Positions 28,721 to 37,604 of a DNA stretch of 64,000 nt are shown one piece after another. The DNA is taken from positions 5,244,777 to 5,308,776 of the forward strand of contig NZ_CP047023.1 in the NCBI RefSeq assembly GCF_009796765.1, given 5' to 3'. This DNA is from Paraglaciecola sp. L3A3 (GTDB lineage Bacteria; Pseudomonadota; Gammaproteobacteria; Enterobacterales; Alteromonadaceae). Below the pieces are notes generated by a model. That model saw nothing but the letters and a program-made list of their open reading frames with translations, ran no database searches and was not told where the DNA came from. The stretch's first letter is position 1. Every line of letters begins with the position of its first letter. The translations under genes were made by a program, and so were the position numbers.

Positions 28721-28785
28721 ACAAGCAGTAAGCATTTTTCAAAAACGAAGATTATTGCCTATTACTGCTTGTTTAGTTTTTCCAA
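28721..28785. terminator. Terminator between deaminase unit and GIY-YIG gene
   Basis: ACAAGCAGTAA (28721-28731) pairs with TTACTGCTTGT (28762-28772), followed by TTAGTTTTT on the + strand. It lies between convergent units and overlaps the end of the minus-strand gene. Confidence 0.65.
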
Positions 28786-30254
28786 TGCCTATTTGATAAA
28801 CAATCATACCGATTTTGCTTTAGCTCAATAGGAATGTGTTGAATATGTACCGCTTGTTCGGGAGTTAAACACAAAACTCTCATACGATATTTAACAGTCG
28901 AAACTGGTATACCATAGTGTTTGGCAAAAGCCGTCATCGAACGAAATGATTGACCAAATGCATTAATTGGCTTCCCACATCTTGCTTCAATCGCTTCCTT
29001 TGACGTGAGCCATACAAAGTTCTTTGGGCCATATAGCTTTGAGCCATTGATCTTACTCAAACGTAGTTTTTGATTGATGATTTGCGACATAGTAAACTCT
29101 TTAAGTACGTCTCGTTTAAACTCGTCGTAGTCTAGCCATCTATGGCAAAGCTGTTTTCTCTTTGCTAAACCAAGGTGCCTTCTAAAAAGGTTGGTACCTG
29201 CATCCGCATGAAAGCTATGTTTTCTGGCACGTTCGGGCATCTCTTCACCATTTCGAATACGACTCTCCGCGCTGTACCAACGCACTGCACCATTTGTCTC
29301 TTTCTCTATCGATTTACCCGCTTCTGTTATGCTTTTATAACTTACTCCGTCAATTTCTATCGGCTTCCCCCTAGAGCCACCTAACTGTCCACCAGCGCTG
29401 TTGTTGAGGCCATTAGGTGCAAGGGTGTTTAAAAATTTAATATAGTGTCTCTCGCGTTCTGCCAGCTCAGAGACAGGCACCTGACTGTCTACTATCCCTA
29501 TGAAGAAAGTTTTATCCCCATAACGTCTTATTTCTTTATGGATTAGAAGTCCTGACCCATTACGCGCACTAGTTTTGTGTTGATTAAACCGACATTCAGG
29601 CTCCGATGTTGTTAAACCGATATATTCTTGTTCACACTCTGAAGAAGACAACTTGTAAATCCAGCCGTTGCCGTCTTTAGGTGTGTATTTTTCTTCCGAA
29701 ATAGCTCTATCGATCGTAAAACCCTGCTTAAGCCTACTTAGTACCAGTGATTTAATATCAAGCTTACCTATCTCCATCAACAAGCTAGGTACACTTAAGA
29801 ACTGTTGTCCCTTGATGGCAGGGTACTGGGTGCCGTCATAGATAAAAGGTTTGGCACGTCCACTACCTATGAAGTATTTCCAATGTTCTTCGGATAATGA
29901 GCCAGCTTTGTGAGAAACGCCTGTATGCGTTTTTAACGGCACATCCCGCTGTTTTCTAGCAAGTGTAGCCAATCTATCTCGAAAGACGGGATAGGGCACC
30001 ACAGGGCTCTCTAGCTTATCATATTCATCCCTTACATCGATTGCCTCACTATTGATATTCATCCGTGTACGCCTGCCGGCATATTTCGCAAAATAAGCGT
30101 CTGGTTTAAGCGTTGCTACCTCTTTCAACAGCGCCGGTGTCAGAGGCTGTCTTTTAATAAGCCTTTTGCACCGCTGCTTAAAAAGTGTTTGATCAACTTT
30201 GAATGTCTCTATCGAGTGATAATATTTAGTTAGGTCGCTGATACTTGATTTCAT
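28773..30254 (-). CDS. GIY-YIG nuclease with NUMOD-type DNA-binding modules
   Basis: About 493 residues from ATG 30254 (an AAGAGAT ribosome site precedes it; a further 16 codons are open upstream). A GIY-YIG endonuclease domain lies near residues 200-300: GWIYKLSSSECEQEYIGLTT, then CRFNQHKTSARNG, and the catalytic-glutamate block ERERHYIKFL with N in LNNSAGG. It is flanked by short modular motifs of the NUMOD/homing-endonuclease type: VPSLLMEIGKLDIKSLVLSRL before it, SITEAGKSIE after it, and SFRSMTAFAKHYGIPVSTVK near the C-terminus. Such proteins cut specific DNA sites, commonly as homing endonucleases. This one stands alone, not in an intron or intein, within an integrative element. Confidence 0.8.
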   Translation of the reverse strand: MKSSISDLTKYYHSIETFKVDQTLFKQRCKRLIKRQPLTPALLKEVATLKPDAYFAKYAGRRTRMNINSEAIDVRDEYDKLESPVVPYPVFRDRLATLARKQRDVPLKTHTGVSHKAGSLSEEHWKYFIGSGRAKPFIYDGTQYPAIKGQQFLSVPSLLMEIGKLDIKSLVLSRLKQGFTIDRAISEEKYTPKDGNGWIYKLSSSECEQEYIGLTTSEPECRFNQHKTSARNGSGLLIHKEIRRYGDKTFFIGIVDSQVPVSELAERERHYIKFLNTLAPNGLNNSAGGQLGGSRGKPIEIDGVSYKSITEAGKSIEKETNGAVRWYSAESRIRNGEEMPERARKHSFHADAGTNLFRRHLGLAKRKQLCHRWLDYDEFKRDVLKEFTMSQIINQKLRLSKINGSKLYGPKNFVWLTSKEAIEARCGKPINAFGQSFRSMTAFAKHYGIPVSTVKYRMRVLCLTPEQAVHIQHIPIELKQNRYDCLSNRHWKN

Positions 30255-30346
30255 TTTAATCTCTTGTCGGTTTGTAGAGATTAAAATGTAGAAGACAAAC
30301 ACCGAACTGCAAACATCAGTTTCACATAAGCATTTGATATATAAGT

Positions 30347-30373
30347 ATATTATGTAAACCTTGACATAATATA
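30347..30373. promoter_or_regulatory. Palindrome upstream of GIY-YIG gene
   Basis: TATATTATG (30347-30355) and CATAATATA (30365-30373) are perfect 9-bp arms around 9 bases, 93 bp upstream of the GIY-YIG start codon. They could be an operator; the TTGACATAATATA text overlaps the right arm and resembles an integrase arm motif core. Confidence 0.35.
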
Positions 30374-30441
30374 CAACTATAAGGTTTGAATAAGTTACAA
30401 GCTTTTTTTTAGAAGGGGTAGCTGCCTATAGAGCTTCACTC

Positions 30442-31434
30442 TTATAGGACTTCGTTTATCCGTGCTTGCATGTCACCTGGGTCAATTTCGACTTTGATTT
30501 CTTTCTTAATCTTATCTACCAACTGGTTCAATGCTACTTGCTTATAATGGCAATCAGTCCATAACCGCCTCACTTCTTTTCTAATTCCCATCAAAGCAAA
30601 GTTTTTATTTCCACATCTAGAAATTGGTTTATCTAATTCCTTTGATAAGTAGTCTGAACTTGAACCATCAAGATGCATAACGATTTTTATGATAGAATCT
30701 TTTCGAAGCCCGCCAATAGTTTCGTCTAAACGCCCAACTACATAATTAAACTGAATCTTTGTAGCGTTATTAGATCCGGTTGCTAGTCCTTTTAAAGCTT
30801 TTACAATTTTGGCTTTGTTTTTACCTTCGAAATTAGATTTATCTTCGACTATTAACATATGAAAGTGAAGACCATAGCATTTATCTTGTGAGGGGCCCTC
30901 AGTGACATTCTGGGACGCCCTCTCAATCTTTCTTGCGTAAGAGCGCTCTAATACAATAAAACCTAGTAAAGGGCTATTTAAGATCGTTTTTAGCTTTCTT
31001 AAAACCTTCTTACTAATGTTGCTTGCCGGTGAGTCTTGTTCATGTAGATATAAACTCTCCTTATCACTTAGCTGTGTAGTAATGAGTATTAGGTCTTTCT
31101 TTTCGACCTCAGCAATTTTCTTTAAAACTTCAAATGAATAAGTAAGGTTAGGGTTATGCTTAAAACCATTATCATTCTTAAAAGAAGAGACAATACTAGG
31201 AGTGTAATAAGGCAAAACAGGACCAATAGACTCTAGATAGCGCTTCTGTCTATTATCTAAGTAAGTGTTATAAAGTTTATTATCATTAGCAGTACCATAT
31301 ACCTCTAAACCATTACTCTTAGTTATCTTACCTATTACTCGCCGACGAGTGTTTCCATTTAACGTGTTTTGCGCTTGAGCCTGTAGCTTGCATAGGTTAG
31401 ATAGTAGTTCTTTTTGGTTTTTTGAACATGGCAT
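30442..31434 (-). CDS. HUH-type Rep/relaxase-like protein
   Basis: A 330-residue protein with rolling-circle initiator hallmarks: the HUH motif in CYGLHFHMLIVED (about residue 190-205) and a late SSDYLSKELDKP segment matching the catalytic YxxK motif III of Rep proteins. The N-terminus (about 1-60) is basic. No helicase domain follows, so it resembles short phage, satellite or plasmid Rep proteins, or small mobilisation relaxases. In this element it may nick an origin for replication or transfer after excision. The gene is between the GIY-YIG gene and alpA on the same strand. Confidence 0.65.
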   Translation of the reverse strand: MPCSKNQKELLSNLCKLQAQAQNTLNGNTRRRVIGKITKSNGLEVYGTANDNKLYNTYLDNRQKRYLESIGPVLPYYTPSIVSSFKNDNGFKHNPNLTYSFEVLKKIAEVEKKDLILITTQLSDKESLYLHEQDSPASNISKKVLRKLKTILNSPLLGFIVLERSYARKIERASQNVTEGPSQDKCYGLHFHMLIVEDKSNFEGKNKAKIVKALKGLATGSNNATKIQFNYVVGRLDETIGGLRKDSIIKIVMHLDGSSSDYLSKELDKPISRCGNKNFALMGIRKEVRRLWTDCHYKQVALNQLVDKIKKEIKVEIDPGDMQARINEVL

Positions 31435-31538
31435 TGTTACAAAGTCCTAAGTATAAGATTTTAAGAATTGGAAGAAACATGAGTGTTTTGGTGGGAAGAA
31501 ATGGGAAAACGGCCGCTATCGCGACCGCAGTAAAGCCC

Positions 31539-31769
31539 CTAAGCAACCTTCAGTTGAAATTCGGTAGGTGCGGTTAGCCAAGCCAATATTTCAGACTCTC
31601 TGTAACCGACGGTTCGGGATGTAAGCTGAACAGCTTTAGGGAACTTGCCATCTCTTTCTAAACGCCACAGCGTAGCTTTACTAAGCCCAGTTAAGTCTTG
31701 AACGACTTGGCGTCTTAGAAGTCTGTAGTTTGAAATGAGTGTTGATTGAATTTGTGAATTGTCGTGCAT
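31539..31769 (-). CDS. alpA: AlpA-family regulator/excisionase
   Basis: A 76-residue winged-helix protein of the AlpA/MerR-like family: RLLRRQVVQDLTGLSKATLWRLERDGKFPKA with the TGLSKATLWR recognition helix, then a YRESEILAWL wing. P4-type elements use such proteins as excisionases or activators of the integrase gene. Its place near the right end of an element carrying a P4-type integrase supports that role. Normal length. Confidence 0.9.
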   Translation of the reverse strand: MHDNSQIQSTLISNYRLLRRQVVQDLTGLSKATLWRLERDGKFPKAVQLTSRTVGYRESEILAWLTAPTEFQLKVA

Positions 31770-31879
31770 CTCTTTGACCTTGTTTGGTTGTATTTGAGAT
31801 ACACACTAATTGAAGAAAACAGGATGTAGAAAAATCCAGAAAAGCGCTCGTAAAACGTCTCGGAGATTTTTAAAAAGTT

Positions 31880-32671
31880 CTAATTATAATTTAGTATTTT
31901 TTGTGAGTAAGTGTCTGTATATAAGGTCCACAGCTGAGTTTTTTTGATAATAGAATCAACAAAAGCAACCGAGTTTTTTTCATTGCCTTTGCCATATTCG
32001 CCTTCAATATAGGCCCAAAGAATTTCAATATTTTCTGGATTTTGTATAGGTAATGTTCGATTTTTCATCAAGTAGGTCAGTACGGCGTAAATAACTGGAT
32101 GAGGCATGTCATCTATTCCATCACAGATCTTAACTCCAATTTCTATGACCGCTACTTTACTTGTTAATAAGGATATAAGATTTTTGAGTGTTTGCCTGAC
32201 CAAAGAGATGAACTGATTCTCATATACGAATAGACCCTTCCGCTCTAACTTAACCAGCTTCTTTGTCTCTATATAAAACTCTACATTTTCTATTCTGTCT
32301 AATGGAAACCGCTTAGTTTCAAAGGTAGCTTGCGCTCCTAGTAATTCAGTCAACGCTTCAGATGAAATTGGATAGGGCTTATTCTTAGTTAGGCTATGTT
32401 TACCTGACTGCTCAGTTTTTACGAATTCAAATAATCCAGTGCCGCTTAACTCAGTTTCAATTGATCCGGCAAGAAAATACTCTAACCTGTCAAAGTCTTC
32501 TATTGTTTTGAATTCATCTTCAGTTTCATTATCCCCTATGAAAGCCCTCAGCTGATAATGCCTGCCGCAATTGAGATAAGCATATACTAGAGGATTAATA
32601 TTCTCTTGATGCGCTTCACGTATCATCTCTTGCTCTGATTTTGTAAAGCGAGTAAGTTTATTCATTAACAT
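31880..32671 (-). CDS. Hypothetical protein at right end of element
   Basis: A 263-residue soluble protein with no recognised family. The N-terminal 60 residues include a helix TKSEQEMIREAHQENINPLV and a YLNCGRHYQLRAFIGDNET strand; the middle holds an ELLGAQATFETKRFPLD segment and later hydrophobic helices around 165-190. It has no signal peptide. Being the outermost gene before attR, and divergent from the chromosome, it is a typical position for variable cargo, for example a defence or anti-defence function; there is no direct evidence for that. Confidence 0.6.
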   Translation of the reverse strand: MLMNKLTRFTKSEQEMIREAHQENINPLVYAYLNCGRHYQLRAFIGDNETEDEFKTIEDFDRLEYFLAGSIETELSGTGLFEFVKTEQSGKHSLTKNKPYPISSEALTELLGAQATFETKRFPLDRIENVEFYIETKKLVKLERKGLFVYENQFISLVRQTLKNLISLLTSKVAVIEIGVKICDGIDDMPHPVIYAVLTYLMKNRTLPIQNPENIEILWAYIEGEYGKGNEKNSVAFVDSIIKKTQLWTLYTDTYSQKILNYN

Positions 32672-32728
32672 ACATGTATGATTTTAGAAAAAGAAGGGGA
32701 GTATATTTGAAGCATGGAAAACATCAAC

Positions 32729-32748
32729 TGTTGACAGATTTGTTGACA
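32729..32748 (+). repeat. Right copy of 20-bp arm-type motif
   Basis: TGTTGACAGATTTGTTGACA differs from the left copy at two positions. It contains two TGTTGACA cores 12 bp apart and lies 72 bp inside attR, suitable for an integrase or AlpA binding site. Confidence 0.5.
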
Positions 32749-32819
32749 TAAACCTAATAAACCTTACAATTAAAATATTAAACCATTGATATATAGACAT
32801 ATATATTTATTTACCAACA

Positions 32820-32835
32820 AACAGATCGCGAATAT
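32820..32835 (+). repeat. attR, 16-bp direct repeat
   Basis: AACAGATCGCGAATAT repeats the sequence in the yicC tail at 14660-14675. It is followed by TTGAGTAG, completing the original Q-I-A-N-I-E-stop tail of yicC. Confidence 0.9.
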
Positions 32836-32842
32836 TGAGTAG
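32822..32842 (+). pseudogene. Orphan original 3' end of yicC
   Basis: The codons CAG ATC GCG AAT ATT GAG TAG encode QIANIE-stop, the same end as the intact yicC 18 kb to the left, which now uses an element-derived version with synonymous codons. A strong terminator follows at once, as expected behind a real gene end. This shows integration moved the tail and terminator away from the gene. Confidence 0.85.
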
Positions 32843-32850
32843 ACTTTTAT

Positions 32851-32893
32851 CTATCCTAACAAAACCGCCAGCTAGGCGGTTTTGTTAAGATAG
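32851..32893 (+). terminator. Original yicC terminator, displaced by integration
   Basis: CTATCCTAACAAAACCGCC (32851-32869) pairs with GGCGGTTTTGTTAAGATAG (32875-32893), an almost perfect 19-bp stem with one mismatch and a T-rich arm. It is positioned 9 bases after the orphan yicC stop codon. Confidence 0.8.
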
Positions 32894-32972
32894 ACCATAT
32901 CGACTATTCTCAGATCAACTGCTTTGACTCGGATTGGCAACATCACTAGCTTGCCTAATAACTCAAATAAAT

Positions 32973-33202
32973 AACCTGAATACTGGATAAGCCGAATCTC
33001 TCGATAACGATCTTTTGTGCCTAGCGGCGATGGATTGTCTAGCAATAACACGTTATTACGTACGACAATCTGCCTTGCTATACACAAAAATTTCGTCACC
33101 GAATAAGTATTCAGGTGAGGTGATTTGGGTGAATGGTATTAAGCTATTGAATTGTAATGATAAATTAAGATTAGACGATACTTCTTATCCAGAACTCAGG
33201 TT
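32973..33202 (-). repeat. Miniature repeat element, copy B (~230 bp, MITE-like)
   Basis: Ends are AACCTGAATACTGGATAAG (32973-32991) and CTTATCCAGAACTCAGGTT (33184-33202), inverted repeats matching at 17 of 19 positions. The central hairpin (33033-33070) is imperfect. The element aligns over its whole length with copy A at 9592-9819, with the same order of internal boxes. Short frames inside it (32872-33099 minus, 33015-33278 plus) are chance reading frames over the repeat. The rest of this 410-bp gap (32894-33305) contains only the promoter zone of the following kinase. Confidence 0.8.
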
Positions 33203-33305
33203 AAATAGCAAAATCATTAAAAACCGGTACCGTCTATTAGACTTTAGGATGATTGCAGGTGTGGAATTATTACCATAGTCTCTGTCAGCAAAAAATACAT
33301 TCTTA

Positions 33306-35975
33306 ATGATGCAAATCAAACAAAAAATAAAATGCATATTGTTTAAAAATCCTCAATATTATTCATTAATAATCTTAGTGGTGGGGGTTTTATCATCAGG
33401 ATATTTATATCAAACGGCTTTAACTCAAGAGCAAAGTAATACATATAATAAATACCAACAACGAGCACAGATACACGCTAAAGATATTGAAGCAGAATTC
33501 AAACGTTCATTTTTTCAGGTATCGTCTGTAGCCAATCTTTTTGCATCTTCTAGTTGGGTAAGTTACAAAGAATTCGAAGAGTTCGTAAAAAGTGTATTTG
33601 GACATTTTCCAGACACTAGGCGAATCACATCAATTCAAAGAGCTCCAATAAACAAGCGCAAAACATTTATTGAACAAATAAAACAAAACCCAGAAGCCCA
33701 ATTCGAAAACTTTAGTATATTTAATGCTTCTCCTCAAAATATAATATCTCCTGCGACACCAATAAACGATTATTTTTCCGTTGTAACGTACACCTACCCA
33801 AATATCCCGCTAAATACTTTTATCGGAAGAAATATCACTTACTCTTCACCCGTTGGACCTTTAATATATCCTGTGATTGATCATAAAAAACCAACAATTT
33901 CAGACTTTATAATGCCTATAGAAAGTATACAAAACGAACTATTTATTCTTTATATTTTCCCCGTTCTAGAAAAAAACAGCCAAAACTTACAAAATAATGA
34001 AGTCACTAGTTTAATAGTTTCTAGCCAATATATTTCTAGTTTTTTTGTTAGTCTTACACAGACACAAAGGGAACATAATTTTCATTACCTGCTTAAAGAC
34101 AAGAATAACAATGTGTTTCAATATCCAGAAAAACAAGCAGACATCACTCAAGAAAAAATAAAATTCACTTTCCCAATTAATTTAGTTAATAACCATTTCG
34201 ATTTGATAATTACACCTATTGATCAAAAATTAGAAAACACAAATAGTTTACTATTTGAACTATTTATTGCTGGAATATTATTATCTTTCGCCATTTCATT
34301 CATTATTCATTCACTATTATCAATTCATAATAATTTAACTGAGGAGGTTTCCCGTCAAACATCTGAACTTGTTAAACAAAAAAACAAGTTAAATATTAAT
34401 AACCAAGAACTAGCAAAAGCAGTAGAGAATGCAAAAGTTTCAGAAAATGCAAAAACCGATTTTTTGGCGAATATGAGTCATGAAATAAGAACCCCATTAA
34501 ATGGAATTATTGGCTTAACAGGGTTATTAAAACAAACCAAACTTGATCAGTTACAACAAGAATATTTAAACAAACTGACATTTTCTGGCAAACATCTATT
34601 ATCAGTCATTAATGATATTTTAGATTTCTCAAAAATTGAATCTGGCAATATCATCTTAGAAAGCAAGGTATTTTCTATTTATAGTGTGATCGAAAACCTC
34701 AAAGTATCCTTCGATGAACAAGCAAGACAAAAAAATATAAATTTTACTGTTGCCTTACAAGATAATTTTTATCCTGACTTAATAGGCGATGTATTTAGGA
34801 TCAATCAAATATTAATTAACCTATGCGGTAATGCGATCAAGTTCACAGAAAAGGGGAGTGTGGATGTTACTATCTCAATGGTAAAAAATCACCACTCAGA
34901 GCAACACTCAATTGTGAACTTTAAAATATCTGATACCGGGGTGGGAATGGATGAGAATGAGGCCAAAAACTTGTTCAAAAAATTCAGCCAAGCCGATACT
35001 TCTACTACTCGAAAATTTGGGGGTACTGGTCTAGGGCTAGCCATTAGTCAAAAACTTTGTCATACAATGAATGGTGACATTCAAGTTGAAAGCATTAAAG
35101 ACAAGGGTAGTGTATTTATCGCTAGCATGCTGTTAGAGCTAAATAAAGACATACTAATTGATAATAATAAACATAATATCATTAAAGATAATATTGATAT
35201 TCTGGTAGTTGACGACAACCCAATTGCCTTAAAAATACTGACAAGTTTTCTAACGAATATGGGAGTTAGACCCATAGCAGTACAAACCGCTAAAGAAGGC
35301 TTAGAAATACTGCAAAGTAACGAATGTGATATAAAAATCATTATATCTGATTGGGCAATGCCTATAATGGATGGTGCAAGTTTTATTGAAGAAGTAACCA
35401 AACTAGAACTCATCACTACGCCTAAAATTATTATTATTTCTGCTTACGAAGCAGAAATAATAGAAAATGCAAAAGTGCTTTTACCGATTGAATCAGTTTT
35501 AAGTAAACCCTGTCACACCGACCTATTATTTAACGCTATAGATCATTGTTTAAATAACTCAAACTCATTAAACAAAGAAGATCAATTTAAAAACAGATTA
35601 TTAAACGTCCCCATATTAGTGGTTGAAGACAATGAAATAAATCAAGTCGTGATCGAACATTTATTAGTGGAACAAGGCGCTCTGGTCACTATGGCCAACA
35701 ATGGTAAACACGCAATTGATATTATTAATCAAAAGAATGATTTTAAACTGGTTTTAATGGATATACAGATGCCTGAAATGGATGGTATTCAAGCAACAAA
35801 AATTATTCGCGCGCACTCGGACCCTATAATATCTGAAGTTCCCATCGTTGCATTATCGGCTAATGTTCTTGAAAAAGAAGTGGATAGTTATATGGCTTCC
35901 GGAATGAATGCCCATGAAGCTAAACCAGTCAATATTAAGAGTTTATTAATAACTATCTTGCCCTTATTAAAATAA
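33306..35975 (+). CDS. CHASE-domain hybrid histidine kinase
   Basis: An 889-residue sensor. A membrane segment near residues 18-36 is followed by a periplasmic CHASE domain (about 70-290; [20 protein letters not shown] is typical) and a second membrane segment near 318-335. The kinase part has H-box [16 protein letters not shown] (His392), N-box [15 protein letters not shown], and G-boxes ISDTGVGM and GGTGLGLAI. Two receiver domains follow, with phospho-acceptors Asp682 ([10 protein letters not shown]) and Asp819 ([10 protein letters not shown]). No Hpt domain is present, so an external phosphotransfer protein would be needed. Ligand unknown. The start region has no strong ribosome site; ATG 33309 is an alternative. 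Confidence 0.92.
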   Translation: MMQIKQKIKCILFKNPQYYSLIILVVGVLSSGYLYQTALTQEQSNTYNKYQQRAQIHAKDIEAEFKRSFFQVSSVANLFASSSWVSYKEFEEFVKSVFGHFPDTRRITSIQRAPINKRKTFIEQIKQNPEAQFENFSIFNASPQNIISPATPINDYFSVVTYTYPNIPLNTFIGRNITYSSPVGPLIYPVIDHKKPTISDFIMPIESIQNELFILYIFPVLEKNSQNLQNNEVTSLIVSSQYISSFFVSLTQTQREHNFHYLLKDKNNNVFQYPEKQADITQEKIKFTFPINLVNNHFDLIITPIDQKLENTNSLLFELFIAGILLSFAISFIIHSLLSIHNNLTEEVSRQTSELVKQKNKLNINNQELAKAVENAKVSENAKTDFLANMSHEIRTPLNGIIGLTGLLKQTKLDQLQQEYLNKLTFSGKHLLSVINDILDFSKIESGNIILESKVFSIYSVIENLKVSFDEQARQKNINFTVALQDNFYPDLIGDVFRINQILINLCGNAIKFTEKGSVDVTISMVKNHHSEQHSIVNFKISDTGVGMDENEAKNLFKKFSQADTSTTRKFGGTGLGLAISQKLCHTMNGDIQVESIKDKGSVFIASMLLELNKDILIDNNKHNIIKDNIDILVVDDNPIALKILTSFLTNMGVRPIAVQTAKEGLEILQSNECDIKIIISDWAMPIMDGASFIEEVTKLELITTPKIIIISAYEAEIIENAKVLLPIESVLSKPCHTDLLFNAIDHCLNNSNSLNKEDQFKNRLLNVPILVVEDNEINQVVIEHLLVEQGALVTMANNGKHAIDIINQKNDFKLVLMDIQMPEMDGIQATKIIRAHSDPIISEVPIVALSANVLEKEVDSYMASGMNAHEAKPVNIKSLLITILPLLK

Positions 35976-36190
35976 ACATAAGTTTTAATAAAACTGTCAA
36001 CTTTCTTTACACCACTAAAAACAAGAAACTCTATATCATTGAATTTTAAGAAATTTAATTATTGGCCTGTTTATTGATTATAATAAAAAACTTGGTTAAT
36101 AAGTTGTTTATTACCATTATTCAATATACTAAGCACATAATATTTTCATGCCCACTTATTGGGTAATATAACTCTGATTGAGAAGTACAG

Positions 36191-36373
36191 ATGTCTTGTT
36201 TAACCCGCAAACTGCAACAAAAATTAGCTCGTTACGTTCAACGTAATAGTGACTCTTTTAATTCACAGGATCCCGAATTAATTCGCGAAGAATTAGTCAA
36301 CAAAGGGATTTGCCCATCTGATGTGACAACCGATCAATTAATTTTGATCATGAAAGAAGCTGAAATAGCTTAA
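36191..36373 (+). CDS. Small conserved-looking hypothetical protein
   Basis: A 60-residue soluble protein with ribosome site GAGAAG 8 bases before ATG. It is charged and helical (LTRKLQQKLARYVQRNSDS, PELIREELVNKGICPSDVTT) with one internal and one N-terminal cysteine. No family is recognised. It stands alone between the CHASE kinase and a convergent HD-GYP gene, whose stop codon is one base away. Confidence 0.6.
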   Translation: MSCLTRKLQQKLARYVQRNSDSFNSQDPELIREELVNKGICPSDVTTDQLILIMKEAEIA

Positions 36374-36374
36374 T

Positions 36375-37550
36375 TTATACCACTATAGATTCTTTAAAAT
36401 ATTTATTAAAGTCAATTTTGTAGTCACTTGCTACCACCGACTCCACAATCTTAATGCTATTAGTTGAGGTTGAAAGATCAATATCAGTTGCTGGTATATA
36501 GTGATTACCTTTAACTGAATAAAACACTTTTACTTTAGGTTTAGTCGTTTCACTAATATGCTGCTGTAGCACCATCGCTATTTTTTCATTATTTAGTTTC
36601 ACCAATGTACCGACAGGATAAATACCGACACTTTTAACAAATTGCAGCAGCAATTTTTTGTCATACTTTTCAGGTGTGTCTTTGACAATTATTTGCAAGG
36701 CTTTCTTAGAAGACATGCCCGCTTTATAACAACGATTTGCAGTAATAGCATCGTAGGTATCAGCTATAGCAATCATTCGGCCAAACATGCTTATATCCTG
36801 TGCCTTTAATTGTTTAGGGTAACCTAAACCATCTAACCTTTCGTGATGTTCTCCAATAGTACGAATAATTGATGCCGGAATATCCATGTCTAATAAAACA
36901 TCAGTACCCAACTGCACATGTTTTCGCATAATATCCATTTCATCGTCAGTTAAACGACCAGGCTTATGCAATATTTCATCGGGAATATTTATTTTCCCTA
37001 TGTCATGTAAAAACCCAGATAAGGCAATCTCTTGAACTTGATCGTCATCCAATCCCATTTTTTTTGCAAAATTGGCCAATAAAATTGCAACATTAAGAGA
37101 GTGTTCTAACAAATAAGAATCTTTTTCACGAATTTTAGACATACACATAAGTGCATCTGGGTTGCGATCTATAGATGAAACTAAATCAGTTGTGAACTCT
37201 TCATGCACAGCTAGATCAATAGGTAGATTTCTGGCTATTCTGTTCAGTAGTTTTTTTTGTAAACATTTACCTTGCTCAAACAATCTAGCGGCAGTAACAA
37301 TTTCATCTGCAAATGATACGTTTTTATCTTTTTTAGTACTGCAGGGTTCTTCTTGTTCGGGTTCCTCTGATTTAAGTTGTTTACTTAAATCCACAATGAC
37401 TTGCTCAATTCCTTGATTTTTTAAATGTTCAATAGCTTTGGAGCTAGTTATTCGACCACGACTTTTAATTTTTAAATGGCCTGTTTGTTTGCCAATAGAA
37501 TCAACAAACATGCCTACTTCTAATTTGTCTATATCAAAAGTTTTTAACAC
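36375..37550 (-). CDS. HD-GYP domain protein (c-di-GMP phosphodiesterase family)
   Basis: About 391 residues, using GTG 37550 (TTGGA upstream; TTG 37562 would add four residues). The N-terminal DUF3391 domain (IDKLEVGMFVDSIGKQTG..) is followed by the HD-GYP domain from about residue 125: LEHSLNVAILLANFAKK, GFLHDIGKINIPDEIL (HD), HVQLGTDVL, and HHERLDGLGYP (the GYP motif). All metal-binding positions appear present, so hydrolysis of cyclic di-GMP is expected. No transmembrane segment is seen. It stands near two sensor kinases but is transcribed separately. Confidence 0.92.
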   Translation of the reverse strand: MLKTFDIDKLEVGMFVDSIGKQTGHLKIKSRGRITSSKAIEHLKNQGIEQVIVDLSKQLKSEEPEQEEPCSTKKDKNVSFADEIVTAARLFEQGKCLQKKLLNRIARNLPIDLAVHEEFTTDLVSSIDRNPDALMCMSKIREKDSYLLEHSLNVAILLANFAKKMGLDDDQVQEIALSGFLHDIGKINIPDEILHKPGRLTDDEMDIMRKHVQLGTDVLLDMDIPASIIRTIGEHHERLDGLGYPKQLKAQDISMFGRMIAIADTYDAITANRCYKAGMSSKKALQIIVKDTPEKYDKKLLLQFVKSVGIYPVGTLVKLNNEKIAMVLQQHISETTKPKVKVFYSVKGNHYIPATDIDLSTSTNSIKIVESVVASDYKIDFNKYFKESIVV

Positions 37551-37604
37551 TAGCGAATCCAACTAAATCTAAATGATTAAATTAAACATTAACCATAGGG
37601 TAAT

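Larger units (their letters stand above)
14660..32835 (+). mobile_element. 18.2-kb integrative element in yicC 3' end (defence island)
   Basis: The region is delimited by a 16-bp direct repeat (AACAGATCGCGAATAT) at 14660-14675 inside the last codons of yicC and at 32820-32835. A tyrosine integrase starts 190 bp inside the left end; an AlpA-type regulator, a Rep/relaxase-like HUH protein and a conserved hypothetical gene lie near the right end. Near-identical 20-bp motifs (14789-14808, 32729-32748) occur at both ends and look like integrase arm sites. Cargo: lipoprotein, serine recombinase, two small secreted/membrane genes, type I restriction-modification with a metallopeptidase, an AvcD-type deaminase, and a GIY-YIG nuclease. 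No transfer genes are seen, so it would be mobilised by others or be phage-satellite-like. Confidence 0.9.

Noticed and set aside
32872..33278. Short frames on both strands (75 and 87 codons) taken as genes
   Set aside because: They lie over the terminator and the ~230-bp repeat copy B; the repeat copy A does not keep the frames open.
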